Assembly: GCA_018653085.1 (NCBI GenBank)
Contig: JABIAY010000059.1
Span: 1 to 64,000 of the forward strand
DNA length: 64,000 nucleotides
Direction of reading: 5' to 3'
Source of the DNA: Nitrospina sp.
GTDB taxonomy: Bacteria > Nitrospinota > Nitrospinia > Nitrospinales > VA-1
In this document: one piece after another, positions 9,732-18,791 of the stretch
How positions within the stretch are numbered: the first letter of the stretch is position 1
Layout: every line of letters begins with the position of its first letter
The notes under the pieces: model-generated
Told to the model about the DNA's origin: nothing
Database searches by the model: none
The model's input: only the letters and a program-made list of their open reading frames with translations
Translations under genes and position numbers: made by a program

Positions 9732-11519
9732 TCAATTTTCTTTGCGGGAGATATCGACCGGTTCGATTATCATGTTGTCAAAAAAATCATCTCTGGACAA
9801 GAGGGGTTCAGCATCTTCAAGAGGTCTCCCAAATTTTACCTGGGGTACGACCCTGCAGTCAGGTTTCAATTCAACATTGCAAAATGCGGGGCTTTCGTCG
9901 CTCAATACGTCCCTGATTTTTTCAGTAATTCCGGTGTTTTGATCCAAAGTGCTGGTGCTAAATCCGTATGCGTTGGCCACTTTGACAAAATCAGGGAAAG
10001 CCAGCCCCTTTTCAACATTTGCGGCTTCATATTTAGAGTCTAACCATTGGTCCTGAGTTTGCATGATCATGCTGTACCCATGGTTATTTATGAGAAATAT
10101 CTTGATAGGTAGCTGGTGCCTTATGACCGTAGCAAGTTCCTGTATGTTCATTTGCAACCCGCCATCACCGGTAATGCAAATGACTCTTTTTTTGCCAGCG
10201 GCAAAGCAGGCGCCGATGCTTGCTGGCAGAGCGTAGCCCATTGGGGTTGTGTTGAAAGCATGGAAAAATCTCTGCCCTTTTTTGAATTCGAATGCTTGGG
10301 TCATCCAAACCAGACCACAACCAGTGTCTGAGACGATGATATCACCTTCCCGCAGTTCTTCGGATAGTTTTTTCACAAAAACGTATGGATTGAGGTCTTC
10401 TTCTTCGAAAAAATCCGGATCGCAGATGGGGAACTTTTTTTTCCAATCTTCAATTTTTTTCTGCCACGCCGAAGTATCCAAGGGAGTGATTTCTCCAGAC
10501 CGTTTGTTTATTGCCGTCAAAAAGTCTCGGCAGTCGGCTTGCACAGTTACATCCGGATTAATCCCCAAATTTTTAAATTTACCCAGCTCGTAACCATCGA
10601 TATCGACGATTATTTTTTTTGCTGCCCTGGCAAAATGCTCTGGTGGTGAGCCAGATTTTCTTACATCCAGCCTTGAGCCCAGGGCAATAACCAAGTCGGA
10701 GTTTTGTACTGTGAAATTCCCATAACGCGTGCCATGAGAACCAAATGGTCCCACTATCTGGGGATGGACGGCGGGAAAGAAATCTCGCATTGCAAATGAT
10801 ACCAGAACCGGAAACCCGCAGGCCTCTACAAATCTCAAGGTTTCCTCTTCCGCCTTTGCCAGACGAATTCCCCAGCCCAATACAATGACAGGTCTTTTGG
10901 CAAGGTTGATAAGGTCTATGCACTGTTTGATTTTCCCATCCAAGGAGGAGGGGGCGTCGACTTTTGTTTCGGGGATAAATGGCCTGAGTTCGTCTGGATT
11001 AATATCTTCACGTTGCAAGTTATCTGGAATATCAACTACCACAGGTCCAGGGCGGTCTGACTTGGCAATATGCACAGCTTTCTCCAATTCATAGCGAATA
11101 TCGCTGACATCTTTGACCAAGACAGCATACTTTGTGACAGGTTTGAATATATCCACCGTGTCAGTCTCTTGGAACCCAAGTTGCCTGATTCCTAACGTCT
11201 CCTTCATACGAAAAGTCGAGACTTGTCCTGTGATATAGATTGCGGGTACTGAATCATAGAAGGAACAACATACCCCGGTAATCATGTTTGTGGCTCCTGG
11301 TCCGCTAGTAGAGATTGCTGCGCCAAGATTTCCAGTTACTCTAGAGTATGCATCTGCCATCATCGCGCCGGCCTGTTCATGTTGAGGGCAAATGTAATCA
11401 ATTCCCGGGGTTTTGGATGCTGAATCAATCAAATGTACTGAAGCACCTCCCGTTATCGCAAATACATGCTTGATGCCCTGTTTGGCCAAGAACTGGATTA
11501 CATAGTCTGAAAGTTTCAT
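9732..11519 (-). CDS. thiamine-diphosphate enzyme, acetolactate-synthase-like (595 aa)
   Basis: Three-domain TPP enzyme of the IlvB/POX family: the N-terminal pyrimidine-binding domain has the catalytic glutamate in CPQHEQAGAMM (Glu48), then a central Rossmann-like domain, and the C-terminal PP domain has ITGDGGLQMNIQEL (GDG at 451-453) with the closing INNHGYSMI. Full length for the family (~560-600 aa). No regulatory small subunit (IlvN) is nearby, which argues against branched-chain amino-acid biosynthesis. Known relatives in sugar clusters (YerE-type) add a two-carbon unit to a keto-sugar, giving a branched sugar. That role fits this location but is inference. It is separated by 98 bp from the GT2 start. 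Confidence 0.88.
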   Translation of the reverse strand: MKLSDYVIQFLAKQGIKHVFAITGGASVHLIDSASKTPGIDYICPQHEQAGAMMADAYSRVTGNLGAAISTSGPGATNMITGVCCSFYDSVPAIYITGQVSTFRMKETLGIRQLGFQETDTVDIFKPVTKYAVLVKDVSDIRYELEKAVHIAKSDRPGPVVVDIPDNLQREDINPDELRPFIPETKVDAPSSLDGKIKQCIDLINLAKRPVIVLGWGIRLAKAEEETLRFVEACGFPVLVSFAMRDFFPAVHPQIVGPFGSHGTRYGNFTVQNSDLVIALGSRLDVRKSGSPPEHFARAAKKIIVDIDGYELGKFKNLGINPDVTVQADCRDFLTAINKRSGEITPLDTSAWQKKIEDWKKKFPICDPDFFEEEDLNPYVFVKKLSEELREGDIIVSDTGCGLVWMTQAFEFKKGQRFFHAFNTTPMGYALPASIGACFAAGKKRVICITGDGGLQMNIQELATVIRHQLPIKIFLINNHGYSMIMQTQDQWLDSKYEAANVEKGLAFPDFVKVANAYGFSTSTLDQNTGITEKIRDVLSDESPAFCNVELKPDCRVVPQVKFGRPLEDAEPLLSRDDFFDNMIIEPVDISRKEN

Positions 11520-12263
11520 CTTAATTTATTATGAAGGGCGTGGAAGGTTGGGCGATCGCCAAGTAAAAAAAACCTGAATTCACGCGAGGATGCTCGATTT
11601 AGCACAAGTTAAGTTCTATCAGGTGGGGTGGACTGCCAAGCTGAAGGACTTTCCTGATCTTGGCCGAATTTAATTAATATTTTTTTCTGTTCTTTACAGG
11701 TAATTTGCTTGATGGCGGTTGGTGCCAATACGTAACGCAAAACATCTTCCATGGGAGACAGAAATTCGATTTCCAAAGTAAAACAATTCTTCAATTATTT
11801 CAAGTATATTAATCAGGAATAAATGGTGTGTTTTTTATATCTAGCAAATGTGTGGGTGGAGCCTCAGAGGGCTCATGAGCTGGAATAATGCAAAAAACTT
11901 CTCATCGTTACCTAGAATACGACCGATTACTTAAGTAAGAGTTGAATTCGTTTGGGTGGCGACTAATTCGTATGTCACTGCCCCCAGCAACGGAATAACA
12001 CTTGGATTAATATCAGCACCTGTCATAAAGTGCTTGGGTGTCCAGAAGTGGAGCAAATGTTGTTTTTTCAAAAAGCAGGCAAAGGTCAAGCCATAGTTTC
12101 GAACGCTGCTTTTGGCCCTGACCTTGCAACTTGCTATTTTATTTGATTTTATGTGCATAAAATAGTAGCTTTGAGTTCTAATCTGGGGAGTTAAAAATCT
12201 CCCCTTAGGCTGTCAGGATTCATAATGCGGTCCCACTTTTTTTGTCCAACTTAAAAAAATAAA
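11520..12263. other. non-coding interval between divergent genes
   Basis: This ~740-base gap lies between the minus-strand TPP enzyme and the plus-strand dioxygenase. I see no convincing gene; open frames at 11609-11794 and 11931-12158 match nothing I recognise. A perfect 9-bp inverted repeat, CTATTTTAT (12134-12142) and ATAAAATAG (12157-12165), lies ~100 bp before the dioxygenase start and could be an operator or transcript hairpin. A small GAGCC/GGCTC hairpin lies near 11859-11874. Confidence 0.5.
12134..12165. repeat. AT-rich 9-bp perfect inverted repeat
   Basis: CTATTTTAT at 12134-12142 is the exact reverse complement of ATAAAATAG at 12157-12165, with a 14-base spacer. It lies ~100 bp upstream of the dioxygenase gene at 12264. 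It could bind a dimeric regulator or form a hairpin. No T-run follows on the plus strand, so it is not a standard terminator. Confidence 0.4.
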
Positions 12264-12989
12264 ATGAGAGAACAAGTTTTTGGACCCTCAGGATACTTTG
12301 CGGATTTGTCCCTTCCCGCAGAAAATATCAGCCGCTTAAGAAGCATGATAAGTGACCATTGGCGATCCCATCTTAAGTCTGTTGCTCCAAAGCACGCATG
12401 CCATTTCGAGCAGCTTGAGATGGACCGGTACCACGAAAAGTCTGATTTGTTGGATCACCATGCCATCTGGCCAAAGGAAGCTCGGATTCTCTCGCTGGAA
12501 AATGTTAAAGAGATTCGTCAAATGAGTTTCTTTGAAGAACTGGAATCAGATTTTGGAACTTTTGAGATTTCCGATGAAAACGATGTGGGGCGAGAAGAGA
12601 TTTATTGGAGAATAGTCCGCCCCAATGAGGGTCAGGATATGGGCCCCTTGCACGCTGATGCGTGGTTTTGGGAATTGGGGCATGGCTACACACCTGATAA
12701 TGTCAAACGCGTTAAAATTTGGATCGGGATTTATGTTGAACCCGGAGCCAGTGGGTTTAGGTACTCTCCGGGAACTCATTTGAAGGAGTGGCCTTATCAC
12801 GGCATTAAAAAAGATGGTATTATGAAGCCAGTTATTGAGACTCCTGATGAAGAGTTGAACCCGATTACTTTCATGGGGGAATCTGGAGATGCCATTCTGT
12901 TTCATGATCGGCTGATCCATGGGGGGGCGCCGAGCGTAGGGGGAAAAACCAGGGTGAGTATGGAATTCACAATGTTTGTTAAGCCCTAA
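12264..12989 (+). CDS. phytanoyl-CoA dioxygenase (PhyH)-like Fe(II)/2-oxoglutarate oxygenase (241 aa)
   Basis: Double-stranded beta-helix oxygenase: the metal-binding HxD is in LHADAW, the distal histidine in HDRLIHGGAP, and the 2-oxoglutarate-binding arginine in TRVSMEF. YSPGTH is the usual PhyH-family turn. Relatives hydroxylate or oxidise small molecules, including sugar- or lipid-linked substrates. No Shine-Dalgarno is obvious before the ATG. It is followed after 164 bp by a second, divergent oxygenase, suggesting successive oxidations (inference). Confidence 0.82.
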   Translation: MREQVFGPSGYFADLSLPAENISRLRSMISDHWRSHLKSVAPKHACHFEQLEMDRYHEKSDLLDHHAIWPKEARILSLENVKEIRQMSFFEELESDFGTFEISDENDVGREEIYWRIVRPNEGQDMGPLHADAWFWELGHGYTPDNVKRVKIWIGIYVEPGASGFRYSPGTHLKEWPYHGIKKDGIMKPVIETPDEELNPITFMGESGDAILFHDRLIHGGAPSVGGKTRVSMEFTMFVKP

Positions 12990-13153
12990 TATGTTTCCGG
13001 CGGGTGTTTTTGGCCTCTCAAGATATGCGACAAGTTGGTGATGCCTACCAAAAAGATTTATCTGAGTTTCGGCACGAATAATCAGTAGGAAGTGCCTGGC
13101 CACTTTATTTATCAATTGAACTCTGCCTTGTAACTACACTCTCAGGACAAGCT

Positions 13154-13984
13154 ATGAATTATAATCGAGATGTTGAAAAGTTTGAGATAGAAGGTTATTT
13201 GCTCCATTCCCTGGAGGACAAGGAAGATGTCTTTGCGGTGAGAGATATTTTTAAGGGCGAACTTAAAAAGATTCTGGGAAAAGAGATTGAACTGGAGGAT
13301 TATCATAACCACGTGAAAGATGATGACCAGCATCAGAAGATACACTACAAGTTGTATAAATATCTTTTGACGAATCAAAACCATATAGCATTTTTCACGA
13401 AGAATCAGAAATTTTTTGAATCAATAATGGGTTTGGATGTGGATATTCAAATCGAACCCAAATTTAGAATATCAAGGCCGGGAAAACCCCAGGATAATAT
13501 AGGCTATCATTATGATCTGGACTATGGGAATTCCCCCTATGAAGTATCCTGCATGATTAACCTGACAGACGTAGATGAGGGAGGAGCAGTCAGGTTTTTA
13601 TCCAGGTCTCATGCTCAGCCAAAACTCAAAACTCATCCTGTCGAAAGTGTAGGGGTGGAAAAGGGTTCCATTAAACATCAGTTGGGGGTTCCTTATTTGC
13701 TCCAGCGTGTGGTGGATGAAAGCTACAAATCCGAAATGTTTCCTATTCCCTTCAATGTTGGAGAAGTGCTTTGTTTCGACTTGGGCATTCTGCACGGGCT
13801 GGAAGTCAGTAATTCCGAGACCACTCGGTTTTCCATTGACTGCCGCCTAAAAAGCCCGCTCGCAAATTCAGGTGTCCGCCAAGGTTACTACAAGAGTCTT
13901 TTTCGAAGCCCTTTAGCTAAAGCGGCGGCAAGATTTTATGAGGCCAACCCGGATGCTCTGGAGGAGGATAGGTCTGTAGGATAA
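13154..13984 (+). CDS. phytanoyl-CoA dioxygenase-like Fe(II)/2-oxoglutarate oxygenase (276 aa)
   Basis: Second oxygenase of the pair, only distantly like its neighbour. The HxD motif is in GYHYDLDYG, the distal histidine in GILHGLEVS, and the 2-oxoglutarate arginine in TTRFSIDCR. A central INLTDVDEGGAVRFL strand-turn is typical of the fold. The start is supported by AGGA seven bases before the ATG. It probably oxidises a sugar or nucleotide-sugar intermediate of this locus, but nothing in the sequence names the substrate. Confidence 0.8.
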   Translation: MNYNRDVEKFEIEGYLLHSLEDKEDVFAVRDIFKGELKKILGKEIELEDYHNHVKDDDQHQKIHYKLYKYLLTNQNHIAFFTKNQKFFESIMGLDVDIQIEPKFRISRPGKPQDNIGYHYDLDYGNSPYEVSCMINLTDVDEGGAVRFLSRSHAQPKLKTHPVESVGVEKGSIKHQLGVPYLLQRVVDESYKSEMFPIPFNVGEVLCFDLGILHGLEVSNSETTRFSIDCRLKSPLANSGVRQGYYKSLFRSPLAKAAARFYEANPDALEEDRSVG

Positions 13985-14197
13985 CCGAGAGCATCCTTTG
14001 CACCCAGGTTCAGGTTTGACTATTATAATGGCCGACTCCATTCCGCTCTTTGCTGATCTCCCTGTATTTTAAAAGGCTCTTTTGCCAATTTTGGTTTAAT
14101 TTTTTGGTTGGTTTGATTTTTGTTGCAGAAATTCTGGATTTTGCGCGAAAATAAAAGCAGTTATGATTTTCCTTTTTCCTTAAGCTGAACTTTCTAT

Positions 14198-15178
14198 ATG
14201 ACTTTATCGACCAGGTTGCAGGGTTTGGATGCCGAAAAGTTTCTCGAGGAAGATTTGGGAAGCCCCATGGAGGATTTATTGGCTTTCCCAAAATATATTG
14301 ATATAGAGACTGTAAACACTTGTAACGCACGTTGCGTGATGTGCGAGATCGATTTTTCGAAGCCGAAAGCATTCATGTCCGATGCTCTTTTTGATAAAAT
14401 TTTGGCAGAGTTGGCAGAAGACAAAGATCGCGTTGAGAAAGTGCATCTTTATAAAGACAACGAACCTCTTATCGACAATAGACTTTCCGGGCACATCCGA
14501 AGATTAAAAGAAATCGGGATCAAATGTGTGAACATTTCCACCAACGGGTCCCTGTTAGATAAAAAAGGGCAGGAGTTGTTGGAATCGGGTCTGGATGAGA
14601 TTTATATCAATGTTGATTCTTTGAAAAAAGAGGTCTATGAAAATATTAGGGTAGGGTTGAACTTTGAGCAGGTCTATAACAGTACCGTTGACTTTATCCG
14701 TTTGCGAGATCAGATAAACCCTGGTTTGCTTATTCGCTTACAGATGATAGTTCAAGAGGAAAACCACACGGAAGTCACCGATTGGATCAAGCACTGGGAG
14801 GAGAAACTCAGCCCAAACGATCAGGTTGTAGCGGCCAAGGCGCATAATTGGGGGTCGCAGATTGATGTGATGGATTTCAACGATGATTATGACCCTAACG
14901 ATTTTCCTTGCATGTCGCTTTGGGGCACGTTAACCATCCATCAAAGCGGCAGGGTGAGTCTTTGTGGAGTGGATACGCACTTGAAAATACCTATCGGCGA
15001 TATTCAAACACATTCCATGGTGGATATCTGGCAGAACAGCAAAGCCCTTAACAGAGTCCGGGAAATGCACCTCAAGGGCCAGAGAGAAAAGATCAATATT
15101 TGCAACGGTTGTTCAGTTTGGAGAAAAACTGAAAACGAGAGTGTTAAGCATGTGGCAAAAAAAACAATTGGGAGCTAA
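14198..15178 (+). CDS. radical SAM/SPASM domain protein (326 aa)
   Basis: The N-terminal radical SAM motif is TCNARCVMC (Cys42, Cys46, Cys49), followed by the core strand ISTNGS. The C-terminal SPASM-type region has FPCMSLWG, VSLCGVD and ICNGCSVW cysteines, which in the family bind one or two auxiliary [4Fe-4S] clusters. There is no B12-binding domain, unlike the other radical SAM proteins here. SPASM proteins include peptide and sugar modifiers, for example dehydrogenases and epimerases. The locus suggests a sugar substrate (inference). It ends 53 bp from the convergent fkbM gene. Confidence 0.9.
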   Translation: MTLSTRLQGLDAEKFLEEDLGSPMEDLLAFPKYIDIETVNTCNARCVMCEIDFSKPKAFMSDALFDKILAELAEDKDRVEKVHLYKDNEPLIDNRLSGHIRRLKEIGIKCVNISTNGSLLDKKGQELLESGLDEIYINVDSLKKEVYENIRVGLNFEQVYNSTVDFIRLRDQINPGLLIRLQMIVQEENHTEVTDWIKHWEEKLSPNDQVVAAKAHNWGSQIDVMDFNDDYDPNDFPCMSLWGTLTIHQSGRVSLCGVDTHLKIPIGDIQTHSMVDIWQNSKALNRVREMHLKGQREKINICNGCSVWRKTENESVKHVAKKTIGS

Positions 15179-15231
15179 GAAGAAGCGGACTCTATCTGAA
15201 AAGAGGCGAGGCTAAGCTTGCTCCGCTTTGC

Positions 15232-16215
15232 TCAGTCCGGGTTTAACTCAATTGACTGATTGTAATCATTTAGTTCCATCATAGGTTCATCAAAGATAGC
15301 TTGGAATGCTTCTTGATGTTTTCTAAGTGATTGGCCGGGTTGCCATTTAAGTGTGTAGAAGTGTTTGTGTAGAGCTACGAATAGAAAGCTATAAAGCTTG
15401 GTGTTTTTTAGTGGTTCATAACTAATCGTGAGCTCCTGCCGGGCCTCTAGAAGAATATGGACTGCTAAATCGGGTGCATTGTTGTTCATGCAAAAGGCGG
15501 CATATTTTAATATGGGAACTTGCTGCATTCCATCTTCCGAGTCGTTTGAATCAAACACATCTTTCAGGCGCCTAACCCATACTGCGTCACAATCCTGTAT
15601 TATCCCATACCTGCCATTAGCATCAGCAAATTCGTTGCATAAAAAACCTCTCCCATTGTAATCCAGGTTTAATAGAAAGAAATTTTTGTTCAACATGAAG
15701 TCATGTATTTCGGCAAACGTTGGCATGCCTTCAAATATTCGGTCGAAATTGACCTCGCAACGAACTCCCAATAAATTATTCAGTTGGAAGGATGAACCTT
15801 GCAGAATTTTATATTCATTTCCTTCTACATCGAGTTTTAAAAAATCTGCTTTCAGTTGATTGTCATGGCAATAAGAATCTATGGTGATGGTGTCAACTTC
15901 CAGCTTCTCTACAACCTCAACCTGTTCTTTTCGCTCCCCAGAAAAAAACTCCAACTTTGGGTCGCGTGCATAGGATGTGCTCATGGCACGATTTTTCAAT
16001 ATGTTTATTGTTATTCCAGCATCTGAGTCAGAAAGAGCACGCTGGTCAACAATAATCTCATCAGAGCGGTCGGCATATTTCGTCTTTAATCTTTCTGCTT
16101 CCTGAAGGTCAGGTTCAAACAAAAAGTATTTTAATTCCCCTGAAAAGGGTTTCCAGCTAGGGTGTAGACCATATCGGCCGCCAGCGTCAATTACAATCGT
16201 ATGGATGTTGGTCAT
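15232..16215 (-). CDS. FkbM family methyltransferase with C-terminal extension (327 aa)
   Basis: FkbM-type SAM methyltransferase: the SAM-binding strand reads VIDAGGRYGLHP (in place of the common DVGANxG), followed by FLFEPD. The family hallmark DFLKLDVEGNEYKILQG is intact. Residues ~230-327 form an extension beyond the usual domain. FkbM proteins methylate hydroxyls on sugars or polyketides. A degraded copy of the last ~90 codons lies in opposite orientation at 18273-18537. It is probably in one operon with the SDR at 16244 (28-bp gap) and the C-methyltransferase at 17023. Confidence 0.88.
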   Translation of the reverse strand: MTNIHTIVIDAGGRYGLHPSWKPFSGELKYFLFEPDLQEAERLKTKYADRSDEIIVDQRALSDSDAGITINILKNRAMSTSYARDPKLEFFSGERKEQVEVVEKLEVDTITIDSYCHDNQLKADFLKLDVEGNEYKILQGSSFQLNNLLGVRCEVNFDRIFEGMPTFAEIHDFMLNKNFFLLNLDYNGRGFLCNEFADANGRYGIIQDCDAVWVRRLKDVFDSNDSEDGMQQVPILKYAAFCMNNNAPDLAVHILLEARQELTISYEPLKNTKLYSFLFVALHKHFYTLKWQPGQSLRKHQEAFQAIFDEPMMELNDYNQSIELNPD

Positions 16216-16243
16216 AAGTATGGCAATTGCTTTATTGGAAAGG

Positions 16244-16951
16244 TTACCAGGAAATTAACTCGCCCTCATAGGTGCGGAATAAGCCGTTATCCTTAGGTGT
16301 GGATTCTGAGATGAGCTTCCTCATTCCTGCAATGCTAATTGAGGCATCCAGCTCGGCATCATCTTCAGACATGCCGGTTCGGACAAAGCCAGGATGAAGC
16401 ACTATAACACAAATCTTTTGAGGCTCTAAATCAAAGGCTAGGCTCTGGGTTGCGGCATTGAGGGCGGCCTTGCTCGAGCGGTAAATATAGCTTCCCCCAT
16501 GTTGGTGATGAGGCAGTTTCCCTCGTTCCGAAATACTGCCGGCGCGTGATGAAATAAATGCGATCTTTTTCTGTGCGCTTCTCTTTACATTTTCAAGAAA
16601 AGCCTCTGCGACCTTTAGCGGTGATATAGAATTGCTTAGAAAAACTTTTAGCCATTCATTCGCGTCAATATCTCCAAACGAAGCGCTGTTGTCATAGGGC
16701 CCGTGTTCGGCTGCATTATTGATTAAAACATCGATAGCGTGGTTACGATATTCAAGAGAAACCTTCTTGATTTGCTTTTGGTCTGTTATATCCATCTGAC
16801 AAACCTTGACGTTCCCTTGGAGAGATTTCAATTCCTGGGCTGCCTCTGGGTTTCGGCAGGAGGCTATTACTTCCCAACCGTCGTTTGCATATTGGCGACT
16901 GAACTCCAGTCCCAATCCTCTATTAGCGCCTGTAATAAAAACGGTTGGCAT
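16244..16951 (-). CDS. short-chain dehydrogenase/reductase (235 aa)
   Basis: SDR of the CsgA/sniffer-like type: the cofactor motif TGANRGLG starts the protein, NNAAEHG replaces the usual NNAG, and the active site appears as ISSRAGSIS and YRSSKAALN. The C-terminus carries VLHPGFVRTGM, the usual PG loop. It sits between the fkbM gene and the C-methyltransferase on the same strand with short gaps. It probably reduces a keto-sugar after C-methylation (inference from order). Confidence 0.85.
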   Translation of the reverse strand: MPTVFITGANRGLGLEFSRQYANDGWEVIASCRNPEAAQELKSLQGNVKVCQMDITDQKQIKKVSLEYRNHAIDVLINNAAEHGPYDNSASFGDIDANEWLKVFLSNSISPLKVAEAFLENVKRSAQKKIAFISSRAGSISERGKLPHHQHGGSYIYRSSKAALNAATQSLAFDLEPQKICVIVLHPGFVRTGMSEDDAELDASISIAGMRKLISESTPKDNGLFRTYEGELISW

Positions 16952-17022
16952 TATTTTCCTGTCCTTTCAGCGTGCCTTCCCATAAATGCTTAGCAAAGAT
17001 ATTGGTCTGCAGGGACAAATAG

Positions 17023-18270
17023 TTACTTCTTTACGATTTTTGTGTCGGGAAGCGGAACAATGAACGCTCCACCCCGATCCAGATATTCCCGGTTCCTCTC
17101 GATAATAGCATCCTGGTATTGCCATGCGAGGATAACGACATATTCTGGCATGTCCTCATATAGTTTTCCGGAAGCATAAACCGGGAGATGATATCCTGGA
17201 GAATAGAGACCCTGCTTGATGGGATTGTCATCAACAATATATTCAAGATGACCTCCTATTTCGAATTGATGCGCCAGGGTTGTGGTGCTGATCGACGCCC
17301 CATATCCGACAATTCTCTTGTTCTCGGACTTCAAGGGATTCAGCAATTCTAACAGGGCAATTTTACGGTCGTTTATATCTTCTGCAAAACGGAAGTAGGT
17401 TTCACACTTGTGCATTCCGGCGGCCTCTTCATTCTGGATGAAAGCGTCTACGCTTTGGTCGATTTTGCGCTGTCCACCGGCATGCTGGGCAATAGCTCTG
17501 ACAGACCCTCCCTTCATGGGGTTGGTTTCCACATGAAGTAGCTCGAAACCACAGTCCTGTAGTAATCGACTTAAAACTTTTACGGTAAAATAAGCGATAT
17601 GTTCGTGGTAAATATAATCGAACATAAATATCTTCATTTGCTCGGGGTGGTAACCGGTTTGAATTACAAATATTCCATCTTCATCCAATAGCTCTTTAGC
17701 GTCCCTTGTAAATTGTTTGACGTCATCGATATTGGCATACATGTAGTTTGCGGTTACTATTGCGGCCTTGCCCTGGTTCTTTACAATGTTTTTTGCGAGC
17801 TCTTCATTAAAATAGTCCCGAATCGTTGGTACGATATCATTGGCTTTTAAAGCAATCACGCTGGGTTCTATTCCCAGCACCGTCATGCCTAGATTTTGAA
17901 ACACCTCAAGCAATGAACCATCGTTACTGCCTAAATCAACTACCATGCTTCCTTTGGCGGTCTTGGAAATTGAGAGTACCTTTTCTGCGTATTCTTTAAA
18001 ATGTTGTCTAAGGCCAAGAGTGACCTTCGATTCGTAAAGATAGTCAGAATAAATTAATTTAGGGTCCAGAACATGGGGCAGGTGAAGGTAACCGCATGCT
18101 TCGCATAGAGCCAAAATAAGAGGGTGTTTTTCTTTAGAACTATCAAGTTGTGACTCTGGTACAAAACGGTCACCGGGAGGTGTTGGTTTTAGTTCCCAGA
18201 CATCCTTAGTTTTTTGAGATCCGCAAATTCTGCAACTCTTGTCCAATCGGATAGGTTCATCAGAGCTCAT
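17023..18270 (-). CDS. sugar C-methyltransferase (zinc-binding N-terminus, Methyltransf_13/14 type)
   Basis: The N-terminus CRICGS with a later LCEAC is the CxxC...CxxC zinc-binding domain of TylC3/NovU-type nucleotide-sugar C-methyltransferases. The middle domain carries the SAM motif VVDLGSNDGSLLEVF and IEPS. The C-terminal domain contains RIVGYGASISTTTLAHQF and the closing YVVILAWQYQDAII strand. These enzymes methylate carbon 3 (or 5) of dTDP-4-keto-6-deoxysugars, yielding branched sugars. I chose the ATG at 18270, preceded by AAAGGA, over a TTG at 18294, because the upstream codons overlap a pseudogene of fkbM. It may use a 4-keto intermediate from the rfbB product. Confidence 0.88.
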   Translation of the reverse strand: MSSDEPIRLDKSCRICGSQKTKDVWELKPTPPGDRFVPESQLDSSKEKHPLILALCEACGYLHLPHVLDPKLIYSDYLYESKVTLGLRQHFKEYAEKVLSISKTAKGSMVVDLGSNDGSLLEVFQNLGMTVLGIEPSVIALKANDIVPTIRDYFNEELAKNIVKNQGKAAIVTANYMYANIDDVKQFTRDAKELLDEDGIFVIQTGYHPEQMKIFMFDYIYHEHIAYFTVKVLSRLLQDCGFELLHVETNPMKGGSVRAIAQHAGGQRKIDQSVDAFIQNEEAAGMHKCETYFRFAEDINDRKIALLELLNPLKSENKRIVGYGASISTTTLAHQFEIGGHLEYIVDDNPIKQGLYSPGYHLPVYASGKLYEDMPEYVVILAWQYQDAIIERNREYLDRGGAFIVPLPDTKIVKK

Positions 18271-18272
18271 AT

Positions 18273-18537
18273 AATTTTTCCTTTTGCATGACAAATGCGC
18301 TAGATTTAGTAGCCCATATTCTTCTAAAAGCTCGGCAAAAAATCATGGTCAGTTGTGAGCTGTTAAAAGATATCAGGTTTTATAATTTTTTATTTATAGT
18401 TCTACACAAACACTTTTCACACTTATAATGGAAATCCGGTCAATCACTTAAAAGATATCAAGAGGTATTTCAAGCTATCTTTGATGAGCCTATGCTGGAG
18501 CCGAATGATTACAGCCAGCCGATTGAGTTAAACCCGT
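18273..18537 (+). pseudogene. degraded 3' fragment of an fkbM gene (inverted copy)
   Basis: The plus strand encodes, with one in-frame stop, a homologue of the last ~90 residues of the FkbM protein at 15232. Matching pieces are HILLKARQ (intact HILLEARQ), FLFIVLHKHF (FLFVALHKHF), FQAIFDEPM (identical) and IELNP (identical). At DNA level the two share exact runs such as CTACACAAACACTT and CAAGCTATCTTTGATGA. The remnant begins directly upstream of the methyltransferase start and has lost the N-terminal two thirds. The 254 bases from 18538 to 18791 hold nothing I can identify. The relic is inverted relative to the intact gene, so the pair forms long imperfect inverted repeats around 15.2-18.5 kb. 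Confidence 0.85.
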
Positions 18538-18791
18538 GCTCCCCGAAAACTGATCCAAACTGTATATTAGGAATTGGGTCAAAAACCTGATGATTAAAGA
18601 ATGTAATAAGTTTGGACCACATTGTTCACTGCGATAGACCGCCAGCACAAGAGGCTATACAGCCCGTGAAGGTGGGAATTCTAATTTAGAAAGTGGTAGC
18701 TACCAGGGACAGGATATTCCCATCGGGGTTTTGACTGAGATTTCCCCCTTAAGAACCCGTCATCGAATGAATGCTTGTGGTCGCCCCTAAG

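Noticed and set aside
11609-12158. Two minus-strand open frames (61 and 75 residues) in the 744-bp gap
   Set aside because: No family match, poor start contexts and AT-rich sequence; coding is unsupported.
18538-18791. Possible insertion-sequence end (CCCCGAAAACTGATCCAAAC) after the fkbM relic
   Set aside because: No transposase or matching inverted repeat is visible; the resemblance to IS ends is weak. The short open frames here match nothing I recognise.
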